From Acorus gramineus (Eukaryota > Streptophyta > Magnoliopsida > Acorales > Acoraceae), in contig JAUJYN010000070.1 of NCBI GenBank assembly GCA_030737835.1, positions 228,586 through 292,585 of the forward strand: a stretch of 64,000 nucleotides of DNA, written 5' to 3'. Shown one piece after another: positions 32,671 through 45,380 of this stretch (the stretch's first letter is position 1; each line of letters starts with the position of its first letter). Made by a program: the position numbers and the translations under genes. The notes under the pieces were generated by a model. The model was not told the origin of the DNA, ran no database searches, and saw nothing but the letters and a program-made list of their open reading frames with translations.

Positions 32671-33220
32671 TATTTTTATATTAACATTTCATACTTCTCA
32701 CTTATAAAATTTTAAATTTCTGCTTACCATTTAGGATCTGGAATTAAACAAGTCAAACGTTCGAGTTATTAATATTCTGACTTTAGAAAAAAAAAGAAGA
32801 CATTTTGACATTCGATTCATTGATGCTATTATGGGTAGCATTTTATGTAAAAGGCGTTTATCACATGTAGTCCTCTTTAATTTTTTAATACTTATTTAAA
32901 ATAAATCTATCCAATTTTTATCAAAATAAATGTTTCATAAGAAAAATTTATTATTTTAAAAAATTAAAATATGTATGACTGTCTATGGAATTACATTTAA
33001 AGCTTTTGAATATCAAACACCGTTTACGTTGGCATCTTTAGCAGGGACATTTAAAGAAAATAAAAATCTACATGGTAACCAATAATACGGCTGGGATTGC
33101 AAGGCCATATAATTATATAAAATTAGTTAATAAGTTGATCCTTTTTACCTCCTTAAATCTAATCTCATATAGCTAGATGAGATGAGGTATATAGCTCATT
33201 AATTTTTTTTTTAATATTTA

Positions 33221-33409
33221 CTAAAAATGAATCCATTCAATTTGAAATGGATTGATAAAACATTTTTTATCAAAACATATACTATTTTAAAAAAATAAAA
33301 TACGTCGAGTGAAACTGTCAACAACATTGTCCTAACATTCTCCTTTTTGATAGATCGGTTAATATATTAATATATTACTCCATTTCAAATTGAATGAACT
33401 CATTTTTAG
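33221..33409. mobile_element. Small MITE-like element with 31-bp inverted ends
   Basis: The left arm CTAAAAATGAATCCATTCAA (33221 onward, to 33251) is matched by its near reverse complement at 33379-33409, with two or three mismatches. The enclosed 127 bp is AT-rich and non-coding. The short length and inverted ends suggest a MITE. No target duplication was confirmed. Confidence 0.45.
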
Positions 33410-35234
33410 ATATACGAAGCTGCATTTGAAACTATAAATAATATGGCACGTAAACAAAGTCCTATTTCAGTGCATGAATAAATTATCTTCAATTCACTGT
33501 AGACATACCATCACATACATGCAGCTGAGTGAAATGAGATTGTTGGAAATGTTACAACCTCCCACATTAAACTTTACCATCATTTCAAAAAAAAAAAAAA
33601 CCCGATAGCAGTTGACTTATCATACAATAACGAGTAACATGATCCTTTACGCAACAAACAATGCATTTTTATAAGCTCCCAGTCATTTATTCAACCTTTT
33701 CAACAAAGTATATATTAGTCTCTGTTATTATGCAGCACTGCAAAATCCTTAATTTTCATATATAGGAATAAGAACATTAACTTGTTAATGATTCAGTACT
33801 AGAGCTATTGAACTGGTGAATATGATCTTGTACTAGACTTCGGAGTTTTATGATGTTGATGACTCCTCAATCGAGGACAACTTGTAAACTTTTTACAAAT
33901 TTTCAAAACAACATGAAGCACAGCATTGTTCATGATTAGAGGAATGGTATATAGTGGACGGGATATATGGAAAAGCAGGTAATAAAGCCAGGGCGGGGGC
34001 GGCCTGAGAATTAAATTTTTTGAATGAACCCTAGAAGAAATTTTAAAACGGAGCCTCATACATTTTTTTTTTTTTTTAATTTAGATTGTTTTAATCTTCA
34101 AATTATCAATATTATCTAATAGATGCACAATATTATATAATAATTTAAATTAAAATATTATACAATATCATATGCACTTAATAAAACAAAAAAAATTAAA
34201 TTTTAAAAATTAAAATATCTGTTGAATTATGGTTAGAGAGATTTAGGGAAAAAAAATAAATTTAGAGGATATCAAATAAATTGAGAAAGTTTATTGAATG
34301 GGATTAATTAAAGTAACACATCTCTCACCATACATTTTATTAAAGTCCACTTAATGAATGGTTCTTAGAGACTCTTGTTGGGTAAGGGCCTTAGACAATT
34401 GCCTTGATGGTCTTGCCCCACGACAAGCTCTAAATAAAGCCGTTCTCTAAACAGTTCTTCTATAGCTTTTTTCAGCTGATGGGATATCAAACTAATAATA
34501 GAGCAGACTCTTGCAAAGTTCCTCCAACAAAATAAGAAAAGAACATGGAAAATCAAAATTAAAAAAAAAAACTCTGAATTCATAACAGATGTTGCAATTC
34601 ATTTCACATATACTGCTCAGTTTTCTAAAGAAGGATTTTCAAAAAAAAATGTTTGGCTGGATAAGAGCTCTAAAGATCAAGTAATTGGAAATTAATCTTT
34701 TTTAGAGATATATATATAGTAGGAAAAGAGGCCTCTTAACTTAAAACAATGACTGAATGTAGGAGTGGTCAAAATTGGGTTTCCAAATAATTTACCATTT
34801 ATCCAATAAATCAAAATACCAACCATTTGTGTGGTTTTGGTCTAATTTTCAGAATAGAGTTTCATAATATTAAATAAATTCATAACTGGCAGAAGATAAC
34901 TCCGCATATTTGAAAATCAAAATATCTATATATGAGATATAGAAAGACAATGCACACACAAACAAGTGAGAGGTCAAATTCAGTTGGATAAAACTCTTCT
35001 CAACATAACTCCATCAGAGTGGGGAATAGAGGTATCACATTAGACGCAACCTATATGAGACAGTCCTCCAATCAATTCCACAAAACAATAGAACAAAAGG
35101 TATCATTGTCTTCTTCTCCTCCTCCAAGAAAACACAGACTACCCGTAATCCAAACTAATGTCCATATGGAAGACAATGCACAACTTATCTAACCATGAAA
35201 GATGACTCAAAAAGCAACAATACAAAGGCTATTA
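33410..35234. other. AT-rich DNA, no gene seen
   Basis: Contains poly-A and poly-T runs (near 33588 and 34065) and no convincing exon chain on either strand. It ends where copy B of the segmental duplication begins. Confidence 0.5.
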
Positions 35235-35902
35235 TAATCATAAAAGAAGAAGATTTCTATGTTAACCTCCTTAGTTGGTATATAATTTTTTTTTTTAAAT
35301 ATGATTAAGATTATTTTTTAAAAAACATGATTATGACATATCATCATTTTTATTGGGATAATGATATAACGAAAAAAAATTTATAGACCTAAAGGAAAAG
35401 TGACCCAGATTTCATTTTTGTTTTACCCTCTATTATTTAGCAATTACTCATATTTATTTGTTCAAAATTTATAATCATATAACAATAAATATAATTTATC
35501 TATTACTTATTTATTAAAAAAAGAAAAGTGATCCAATTTTCATTACTATTTTACCCTCCCATAAATTTAACAATTACTCATATCAATGTAATCAAAATTT
35601 ACAATTAGATAAATCATAAATATAATTTTTTATTTTAAAATCATATTTAAACAAATCATTTCAGTATATTCAGTTATTTATAATTTCAAATTAAAAATAG
35701 TTATCAAAATATTTTATAAAGACTTGTTATGTTATTTTATATTAAAAAACATATAATTACATGGCCTACAAATTTATTACCTTATATTAAATAGAATGAA
35801 TTTTTGAATGATTCAGTATTCTACAAACATTTCATCTATATTGTAGAGTAATGATACTCTGCGGACGTGCGGACGAGGTCCCCGTGCGGATCCAATTTCG
35901 AC

Positions 35903-36455
35903 CGTCCGATCGTGCTCGATCGGACGGTCCAAAAAAAAAAAAAAAATCAAATCTCACTCGACGACCACGGACTCTCTCTCTCGCGACTCTCTCTCTCTCT
36001 CTGACTCTCTCTCCCTCTCTCGAAAAAAAAAACACCCAAATCACTCGACGACCTCTGACTCTCTCTCTCGCGACTCTCTCTCTCTCTCTGACTCTCTCTC
36101 CCTCTCTCGACTCTCTCTCTCTCTCTCTTGACTCTCTCTCCCTCTCTCGACTCTCTCTCTCCGGCGAGCACCCGCGACACCCGCGAGCATCGGCGACCAC
36201 CCGCGACGCGTCGGCGACCACCCGCGAGCATCGGCGAGCACCGGCGAGCACCCGCGACCATCGGCGAGGTTGAGCTCTCTGTCTCTCTCTCTCTCTCTAT
36301 GATTAGGGTTTTTATCTAGGGTTTGTGATGTTTAGGGTTTTATCCTTTAGGGTTTGTGATGTCTAGGGTTTTATCCTTTAGGGTTTGTGATGATTGGGTG
36401 TTTTTTAATCTAGGGTTTTTGGTGATTGGGGTTTTTCATCTAGGGTTGTGATGAT
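35903..36455 (+). repeat. Left terminal inverted repeat (inner part)
   Basis: Inverted match to 41030-41466. Order: GATCGGACGGTCC, A-tract, CTCACTCGACGACCACGGAC, long CT tracts, ACCCGCGA/GGCGAGCA repeats, then TAGGGTTTTTATCTAGGG. An extra CT-tract block of about 65 bp (near 36020-36090) distinguishes it from the right arm. Confidence 0.8.
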
Positions 36456-37288
36456 TGGGGATTTTTTATGTCTTCAAAAAAAAAAAAAAAAACTCATGTT
36501 CAAATCTGTCTTTGGAAAAAATGTATGTCTTGAAAAAATGCTAAAATCTGTGTTATGAGCACATTGTTCGGTGAATGATTGAGAATAGTAATGTCAAATA
36601 TGAAATGCTTCTGTTCTTTTCACTGTATCAAAAAAAAATAAAAATAATGTGACACAGATGAATATAAATTCTAACCTAGCTCATAAAATCACTCATCAAA
36701 CACCCTAACTCTCCTTGTATGCTCCATCACACTCCCTGTGCACTCCCACATGACAATGATTTCATACAACATACAACGATGCCACTCTAGTCTTAGAACT
36801 TCAGATAATTAAAGAAACAATTAAAAAAGAAAAATAGATGAAACAGCAATTAGCAATCAATCACATGTCTTAAATGTGCTTCTGAAAAAAGAAAAGAAAA
36901 AGATAACTGGAATGGAGCAGTTTCATCTGAACCATTCAAATAGCACAATAGGGTGTGACATACTGCCATTTGAAGTTGGGATCACAACGGTAATTGATTA
37001 TCTGATTGTTCACTAAATTAGTCGTCCTTTCAAACATTTTTGTTGGCCCCGAATCACCTATATACATGCATCAATACAGAACTTAAACAATGTTATGAAC
37101 AAATCAAATAAGTGAAGTAAGTCCCCAAGAGGGATTGGTGAAAAAAAGGTAGACATACTTTATGTGTGGGGGCACTAAAAGCTTTTAATTCAGATAATGT
37201 GCTTATCTTTCATTATTATGTTATTATGCTTATACATAAAATCGTTTTTTTCAGTTCCTACTGTGCAATTCGTTACCAATCATAGAAC

Positions 37289-37732
37289 ATGTCTGAAATG
37301 GCATCATCAAGCAACAAATATTCCTCCACAAACAAGGCTTGTGAACTGAGTTTCAAAAATAGAGTTTGCTATTGTCGGTGTAAAGCAGCCATAAAATGTT
37401 CTGAGTCTGATAAGAATCCAGATAAATTATACTACACTTGTATGGGATTAAATGAGAGAAAATGCAAATTTTTTGAATGGGTGTATCCGTATAATGGTGT
37501 GGAATATGCAAACAAGCATGGTGAAGCTCTATCAATTCAAGAAGAATCATCAAGACAAGAGGTGGGGATTTCTCCTAATCAGTTTTCAAAACTGCAAAGC
37601 GAACTTGTGGAGCTCAAGACTGCCCAAGTTTTAATGAAGTCGGCTATAGAGGATATAAGGAGCATAATAAAACTTGTGTTTTTATTCTTAGTTGTTGTAA
37701 TTTGTGCAATTTTATTTAGAACAAATGTGTAA
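37289..37732 (+). CDS. GRF-type zinc finger protein with C-terminal membrane segment
   Basis: 147 residues, intact from ATG to TAA. Residues 28-65 form a GRF zinc finger: CYCRCKAAIKC at the start, LYYTCMGLNERKCKFFEWV at the end, with the Cys pattern C-x-C...C...C followed by the typical FFEW. Residues 100-130 (FSKLQSELVELKTAQVLMKS) look like a coiled coil. Residues 126-144 (IKLVFLFLVVVICAILF) are a strongly hydrophobic C-terminal anchor. GRF fingers bind nucleic acid in proteins such as APE2 and TOP3A; small plant GRF proteins of this shape are common and of unknown function. It lies inside the long-TIR element and may be a captured host gene or an element gene. The upstream region ends in TTTTTTTCAG before the ATG, so a 5' UTR intron is possible. 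Confidence 0.75.
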   Translation: MSEMASSSNKYSSTNKACELSFKNRVCYCRCKAAIKCSESDKNPDKLYYTCMGLNERKCKFFEWVYPYNGVEYANKHGEALSIQEESSRQEVGISPNQFSKLQSELVELKTAQVLMKSAIEDIRSIIKLVFLFLVVVICAILFRTNV

Positions 37733-40700
37733 CTTTTATTCATATTGTAATCATTTTGAATATTAGTTTATATTATGCAATGTTGTTGGTTCTGATCTTG
37801 TACTGAAACTTGATGGTTCAAATTATGTAATTAATAGAAGGTGTTAAGTAGATTATGTAATGAATGGATGGTGTTGTGTTGGTTTTGATTTTAGAACACT
37901 GAATTGATTAAGTGTCTTTGTCAGCACCTACCATCTGCTGTTATGTATTGGGTTTGTGGATGGTACTCTATATGATCATCCCCATCTTTGTCACCATCTG
38001 CAATTTGTTAGTATTTGATATTTGCTGCCATATAAGATTAATTGTTGTTTGATTGTATTCACAGGTTGTGTTGTTAGTAGTGTCGTGTTAATGATGAGTT
38101 CATATAGTACAACATGGTGCGTGTTTGTTCAACCCACTCAAAGCTTTGGTTAATTCTTCTCTGGATGATCAAGCACTAAATGTTGAATCACTTCTGAGAC
38201 TATCAGAACTTTTATCATGTTACTCATGTAACTCCTATGTTTTCCTGAATGCTTGTTTTGTTGTTTAGTTTCTTAATTTTGAATATAATTCCCTGCAGGG
38301 ATCCTTCAACAGCACTGGTTTGATGGTTACTTCAAAGCTTCCTAGATTCTCAGACATTTATGATCGAGAACAAAGGCTTACTGCATATTGAATTCCATCC
38401 AAACAATAAACATGAGAATAAATCAATCATCCATTCCAGCCAATGAAAAGAGCTCAAAAAAAGGCCAGAATATAAGACTAATATGAACACCACAATAGCA
38501 AAAATGAATACTTGTTTTATCAAACCCCAGAACATCACATACAGGCAAAGATCAGTTTCAATTATAAGCACATTATCAAACAAGCCTAGCATTTCCATAT
38601 TTAAAGCCTACACAGTTTGATATCCCGACATTCGAAACATAAAATCTGCAAGCCTGAAATGCCACACTACCTTTCTTCAGATTCAACTATAAGAGCCAAA
38701 TGGATTTCTACCACAGAAATGCCAGGTAGAGACAACCAGTGACACACAAAATAGCCATCAAAGTTGTCTACATAGCAACCAACCAACACATGCAAGACTA
38801 CAAAATTCACATAGCACACCATGGTAAAACCTGGCATTTTCCAGAGTAACATTTTCCAAACACAATGCAACACTGCTTATCAATGATAAAATAATACACA
38901 TCAACTGAGCAAAGACAGAGTGATAAATAAAATATTACACATCGGGTATTACATAAGGATAATATATTGCCATGCCTGCATTAATTGAGTTAGGTTTGGA
39001 CATTCAAACGCTACAGATCAAATCAATGTTCCAAGAGATTATGGATCACCCAAAACAACACAAAAGAAGCAACACTGCTCACCAGAAAATAACACACAGC
39101 CACTTAAATTAATACAAATTCGCAAACATTAATACTTCAGTGATATCTTTCCATGTGAATAGCTATATTTGTCCCTTCAAAATCAGGTCCCCCAAAGCTT
39201 TTGTTCTACCATGTCTACATCAAAGAAGAACCGAAGAACCTGTTTAACAAATAAAAAAAATAAAAAAACTGTATTAATTGTAAACTCTAAAGCAATGCTT
39301 TCATGAAACTATATTACACTAAATAATAGCAACACACCTCACACATGACAATACATAATATTTCCCATGCAACTTACAATTCAAAAAAAAAAAAAACCAT
39401 ACACAATATTTTCAAATAGCAAAAATGATTGAAATCAATAGTTTGTAGGTACCTCACAAAATGGTGGAATTTTGGGTGTCTCTATATACCGAGGATTCTT
39501 ATTGTGTGTTTCGTGCTAACCTGAAAAATATCAATTGTATCAACAAATTTAAAAAGTAGGTATATCAATCTTAATAGAGAGTGTTTAATTTAATCTTAAT
39601 AGGAATCCAAACCCCCTGTTCCTCAAATATCTGCTCAAAACTTTCAACTTCCTCTCCCACATTAATGCTCATCTATATGAAATCAGACAACAAAAAATTA
39701 GCAATTAAATCAATCATGTACTATCACAATCATGCACTGTCCATAGAGTTTACAAATTGAAAAGCAAGCAATGTACGCAAGAAGGGCAATGAAACAAAGA
39801 AGATTAAGATAGGTAAGTTACATGTACTTTCTTTTGCATTTTCTTTTGTCACCGTTTGTAACAAGCTATTTTTTTTTTAATGCAAAGTGGTAGGCCCTTC
39901 ATAATAGATAGAAAGAACAATGTCATATTTAGATCAAATTTAAAACACTTTCAAGAAAAGTAATATGATCTAAATATTTAGATCATATTTTGATAGGCTT
40001 GTTGTATTTATGCTATAAAATACTGTGTGGTTGTCATCAGATATTTGATTGAAATTATCATCATACATATAAAATCTAGTATATCACAATCCAAACAATT
40101 TATTTTGAAGCATTCTATTTAATGTCAAAAATAGCTCAATAGTTTTAAGAATTCTCTTACGTGCAGTTTGTTATTCCAAACTTCTCCACATCAAATGGGC
40201 TACAGTTCAATTTTGTATTGCTGACATTTCTTTTGCTTGTGGAGTGATTGCTATATAACGCTCGACTTTAATACTACTTGTACTCTGAATGCTAAAGAAG
40301 TGGCATAAGATCCAAGAAATATTAATGTACAATTTGTTTTCTAAATCAAGGATTGCCTACCCTTTCTTTATAATTTTGTGAGGATAATAACTGTGAATTA
40401 CCCAATTGTGGTGTGTTAGATATACCAAGAGAGGAAGACAATAAATAGACAGAGCAGTTATCATATATTCATAGGAATCATAACATACTATGAGAATTTT
40501 GTGCCTGACAAACTCCTCCCTCAAATACACAACCATAGGTTCCTAAAAAGATTCTTAGATTTCACCAGTTTAGATGAATAATGCAGTCAGTCATAACCGT
40601 TTTAATAAAGAAGGGCCCCTATAGGGTCCAGGGTGTCTACAGAAGGAAAAACTATTTAGCAAGTTGATACTATAAGATTTTGTTTCCAATATATATTTCT

Positions 40701-41029
40701 TCTTCAATTACATTACTGCTGGTAGGTTATATGATATGAAAATGCTCTGACCCTAGAAGAAGCTACTTTTGCTGGATGATCGTCTTTGCTGAATTATTTT
40801 TTATTACTTGGAACATGGTATGTAGTCATGTAGATAGCTTTTTTATTCTTATGCAGTACAATGTCATATTTAGATCAAATAAGAATATTAAAATGGATTA
40901 TCGTCAAATACAACAAGCCTATCAAAAATAACAATATCCAAATGATTATTCAAGTACAGATCAAGATAGAAAAAAATAATCTATTACCATTATCCCCAAT
41001 CAAGATAAAAATATTTTTTCAAGACATAA
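37733..41029. other. Interior of the long-TIR element, no further gene seen
   Basis: AT-rich. Short frames occur, for example on the minus strand at 38350-38598 and 38667-38873, without family resemblance or clear splice context. A minus-strand stretch near 39670-39600 (MSINVGEEVESFEQIFEEQG) is open and acidic but too short to call. Confidence 0.4.
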
Positions 41030-41466
41030 AAAATCCACAATCATCACAAACCCTAAAAAACCCCAATCACCAAAAAAACCTAGATAAAAAACACCCAATC
41101 ATCACAAACCCTAAAGGATAAAACTCTAAACATCACAAACCCTAGATAAAAACCCTAATCATAGAGAGAGAGAGAGAGACAGAGAGCTCAACCTCGCCGA
41201 CGCGTCGCGGTGTGGTCGCGGGTGGTCGCCGACGCGTCGCGGGTGGTCGCCGATGGTCGCGGGTGCTCGCCGATGCTCGCGGGTGTCGCGGGTGCTCGCC
41301 GGAGAGAGAGAGTCGAGAGAGGGAGAGAGAGTCGAGAGAGACAGAGAGAGAGTCGAGAGAGGGAGAGAGAGTCAGAGAGAGAGACAGAGTCGAGAGAGAG
41401 AGTCCGTGGTCGTCGAGTGAGATTTGATTTTTTTTTTTTTTTGGACCGTCCGATCGAGCACGATCC
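41030..41466 (-). repeat. Right terminal inverted repeat, truncated
   Basis: Reverse complement of the left repeat: CCCTAGATAAAAACCCTAAT, GA tracts, TCGCGGGTGGTCGCC repeats, GTCCGTGGTCGTCGAGTGAG, T-tract, GGACCGTCCGATCGAGCACG. It ends at GATC, where the left arm continues for a further 60 bp or so. Confidence 0.8.
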
Positions 41467-41490
41467 ATGTGCATTAAACACATGTATTAG

Positions 41491-41661
41491 TTTAATACAT
41501 GTGTCAAATACATGTAAACCTAGATCAATATGTTATTATAATATTGATACAACACAATATAGACCAAATATTTATAAAATATTGAATTATCCGAAACCTC
41601 ATTCCATTTAACATATATAGGAAAATAAATTTGTATATCATGTAATACGTTTTTTTCATAA
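41491..41661. other. About 170 bp present only in copy B
   Basis: Between CACATGTATTA and the foldback MITE, copy B has extra AT-rich DNA (GTTTAATACATGTG...TTTTTTTCAT), while copy A goes almost directly from ACATGTATTA into the MITE. It is either an insertion in B or a deletion in A. The repeated ACATGTAT motifs would support a deletion in A by slippage. No gene. Confidence 0.5.
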
Positions 41662-42205
41662 AGGAAAAAACCCATATAACCCCTTGTAAACTGACTGAAA
41701 TCCATATAACCCCATGACTTTTTTTAAAATCCATATAACCCTGAAAATATTTAGTAAATCCGAATAACCCTTTGAATAAAATTTACATTTACAGATGATG
41801 AATATTTTGTGAATATTATGTTTGGCTAACCCCGATAGAGAACACGGTATACCCAAAAAAATCCTACAATGTGTTAAAAATGCGAAAAATCCTATGTAAA
41901 TGACGATTTTACCATTCCGGATAGGGTTTTATAATATATTCAGAGAAAGTAAAATCATCATTTTCATAGGATTTTTCACATTTTTAACACATTGTAGAGA
42001 TTTTTTTAGTATATTTTATTTTTAGTAAGAGTTAATTAAATAAAATATTCACAAAACATTCATCATCTGTCAATGAAAATTTTATTCAAGTGGTTAATTG
42101 AATTTACTAGGTGTTTAGGTGTTTTTAAGGGGTTATATGGATTTTAAGAAAAGGCAGGGGGTTATATAGATTTTAATCAGCCAAGGGGTTGTATGGATTT
42201 TTCCC
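41662..42205. mobile_element. Foldback MITE, copy B
   Basis: Paralogue of 995-1524, starting GGAAAAAACCCATATAACCC and ending TGTATGGATTTTTCCC. It carries small differences, including an added GTGTTTAG near 42113. Confidence 0.75.
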
Positions 42206-42901
42206 TATAATAAAATAACATAACAAATCTTTATAAATTAATTGAGACAGATTTAGTGAACAATTTTAATTTTGATTTACTAAAATTTGAATATCTTGTA
42301 AGATTGTAAGATCTTGATATATTTATAACTTACCTGATTTGTAATCTTACATTTTGAATAAATAAATATGAGTAACTGTTAAATCAAAATAAATCTGGCT
42401 TATTTTACTTTTAATAAGTGATTCAAGGAATTAAAGTTTCCAATTGCCTATGGTTATCTGTTATTAAAGTTTAACAATGTAATAAGAAAATTGATCATTT
42501 ATTCTCATTTGTGACACCTAGGAGAGCTATTTATTAAAAAATGCAATGTCAGTCAAGGTTGGTTCATCGTGTTGACATTAATTCATTAATGTAAGAGTAC
42601 TCACAAGTCATAAAAAATATGGAAATGTTAATCTAAATTCAAAAATTAAAGAATCTGAGGTTATATTTTGATTGAAGTTTAATTTTAAAAAATTTACCTT
42701 CCACCTAACAGAATATGTTTTCATGATCATGAATATTGTTCCTACATAGTATTTGAAATGAGTGAGGGATGATAATTTCAAATTCTATATATAAATAAAG
42801 ACACAAGCTTCAACTGAAACTTAGAAATGCATGATAATTTCAAATTCTATATATAAACATTAAAAAAAGGAATGAATTCATTACCTACTTAAATACAATA
42901 C

Positions 42902-44685
42902 CAGCTCCAGGGCAACTATTTCCAATGAGTCTCTCAATGAAACCCTGTATCATATGGATGCAAACATCAGCAGATTGTGGTAGTCAAGTATTATCCATGT
43001 TAAAATAAAGAAGGAAAGACTCGCATGGGCTGGTTTGATGTCCATGAACAGGAGAAGCAGACGTTAATTACAAACCCCAAATTAATGTGTGTTCAATTAC
43101 GGTTCCTAAAACAATAAATCAGCATCAATCAGTCTTCATTTAATAGAAATGAGCTTTGTGCATTAACGCAGAAAAGAATATCGTTGCGACAACAAATTGC
43201 ACTCCCCGTAAAACAAATACCACATTTATGCAAGAAAATCTCGGTAACTAAGCCTATAACGTACGAAAAGAATGTGCCATTCATGTAGTCACCAAACATA
43301 CCTGGAGTGTATTGAACGAACAAGTGGTGGTGCAATATACACAATTTTTCCAGAACCAGGAGAAAGTGCCACGTGGCGCTACATCAATTAGTTCTCAAAG
43401 ATCACCTTAAAGCAAAACAATCAACTAGAAACAAATTAGAATTATATTTATACGATGTTTGGAGAAACAAAATTAAATCATTAAAATCCACAACTAAACA
43501 TAATTTCAAAAAAATGAAATTACACTTACAGCATAGAGATCTTCACCAGTTAATAACTCACCAACAGATGTGACAATGAAGATAAACTGGGTTTCAAAAT
43601 CGAAAATGCAAAACCCAAGTTGTCCTCAATAAAAAAATTTGAATATAAAAAATCACATAGAATAAAAAAAATTACCCAAGTTTTTAGACTTGAATTCAAT
43701 GCTATAAACACCTGTATGTCTGAATATAAGTATCAAAAGGAACTCATACTCCTTGCTATGCAATAACATAATGTCCATAGTACATGAAATGACAAGGTAT
43801 CACATCAAAATGGTACCAGATACACCTGCAACAAGTAAGTAAAAATAGAGGTCTACATAGAATAATTCTACTGCAAAAAGTCATATATACCTAATGCATA
43901 TAATAAGATGTTATATCTATGAGTAAGAAAGGCAATGGATGATTAAGAACACATAAAATCAGTTTAAAAAAAAAAACCTGGAAGCCATCGACAAATTATC
44001 AGCTCAAACAAAGATTACCAAAATTGTCCAAAATTCTTGGACTCACGTATATTTCAAAAATAAAGAAACACAAACGAAATCAATGATTACCTTCGTGACT
44101 CACAGAAAAAGATCAAACAAACTCATTGGATACTTAACTTTTAAATAAGAAGTCCCTACGACCCTAATAATTTTTTTGTAAACCACCAAGTTAAAACCAA
44201 TCAGTGAAACTCAGTATAACCCAAATATCCCTAAATTTGATGAGTAAACTTTAAACATACCACTTTCCATCCCCCAATTTTTTTAATAAATTAATGAAAC
44301 AACTGACCTTTTATGGAAACTTCACCATCATCAAAGATGATGTATAGGTTTTGAGAAGGTTTGAACCCGCAATTGGTTGACAAGTTGCAGTGCACAACAA
44401 GAGCTTTACGTTGGAGACCAATTTTAATCATACAATACTGCAAAAAGTTATCACATAACCAGAAAAAAAGGAGATACAAAGAGAGAGCGAGAGAGTGTGT
44501 GTGTGGGTGTGTGTAAACAATTAAACATATAAAAAATCAACCCTGTAAATCATCCATCGACAAGTGAACATCTAACCTTAAAAATGATATGCCACAGGGC
44601 CCCAGCTGCAAAACTGCCATTAGTAACTTGATAAAGAACATCATGAAATTCAATAAGTTGTTGCCAATTCAAAGCTAAAACAACA
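42902..44685 (-). pseudogene. Exons of an unrecognised host gene, copy B
   Basis: Same exon set as 2236-4015, offset 40666 to 40670 bp: 44685-44577, 44437-44308 and 43586-43530, with the same splice sites and, as far as I can read, no coding change. A possible fourth exon ends at 42902. As in copy A, the upstream part of the gene is cut off by the truncated gag at 45381. Confidence 0.5.
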
Positions 44686-45380
44686 CTGATAAGAAGAGAC
44701 AATCATGCTTTCGTCCAAGTGCAGCAAGGGAAAATAAAACAAAAATAATAAGACAGATAAAACCAAATTTTAAAGACACAAGAAAAAAGAAAACAAATAA
44801 ACAATATTAAATAAGGGAAAACCAATACCTCACCCAAATCCCCTATTCGCAGTGAAACACTCTCACATACATTTCAAAAACATGTCACATCTATCATACC
44901 ACACACACACATCACACTTATTCCCACACAAACAATTTATGCACAGTTATAGTTGTCATTTAAAAGACAAACTCTCATCCACCACTTATCCACACTTTAC
45001 CAAGATAAACCAATCAACAAAATTGTTAATTTTACATTTTCCAATGAAAATAACAGAAATGACAATCATACAAAATTTGCTTATTCTGTATGGAATGTTA
45101 TCTATCCGGTATAACAATCGTAGGCGAATAAATCTATGTCACACACCAAAAGGGTGGTTAGTTGATAAACAAAAAAAAAATTGTTTATTTCACTTAATGG
45201 GGTGTGACATCAAGTTATTCACCCCTGATAATTATATCGAGATAGACAACAATCCCTACACAATAAGCAAGTTTTTGTTTTGTTGCCTTTTCTATTAGTC
45301 TCATTGGAAAATGTAAAAATGACATTTTTGTTATTTGTATAACCTTGGATAAAAGAAGTTTATAATTTTTTAAATGACGG

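Larger units (their letters stand above)
35845..41466. mobile_element. 5.6-kb element with long terminal inverted repeats (Mutator-like)
   Basis: Present in copy B and absent from copy A (it falls at about 912-954 there). The left end begins GTAGAGTAATGATACTCTGC and continues into GACCGTCCGATCGTGCTCGA. The right end is the inverted counterpart but stops at TCGAGCACGATC, directly fused to the flanking CATGTGCATT. About 60 bp of the right terminus and some flanking DNA are therefore missing. Inverted repeats of 400-550 bp contain CT/GA tracts, GGCGAGCACCCGCGAC repeats and TTTAGGGTTT-like motifs. Very long inverted ends fit Mutator-like elements. No transposase is visible; the only supported gene is the GRF protein at 37289. 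No target duplication can be scored because the right end is broken. Confidence 0.7.

Noticed and set aside
35832-36319. Arg/Glu/Ser-rich frames in the CT/GA tract (and 41142-41483)
   Set aside because: They are simple-sequence translations, open on both strands because of low complexity and the palindromic arms.
36300-36460. Interstitial telomere repeat (TTTAGGG-like motifs)
   Set aside because: The motif occurs irregularly within TTAGGGTTTGTGATG units of the element's inverted repeat, not as perfect TTTAGGG arrays, and its mirror copy lies in the other arm.
38350-38873. Two minus-strand hydrophobic frames
   Set aside because: Short, without start context, exon chain or family resemblance, in AT-rich element DNA.
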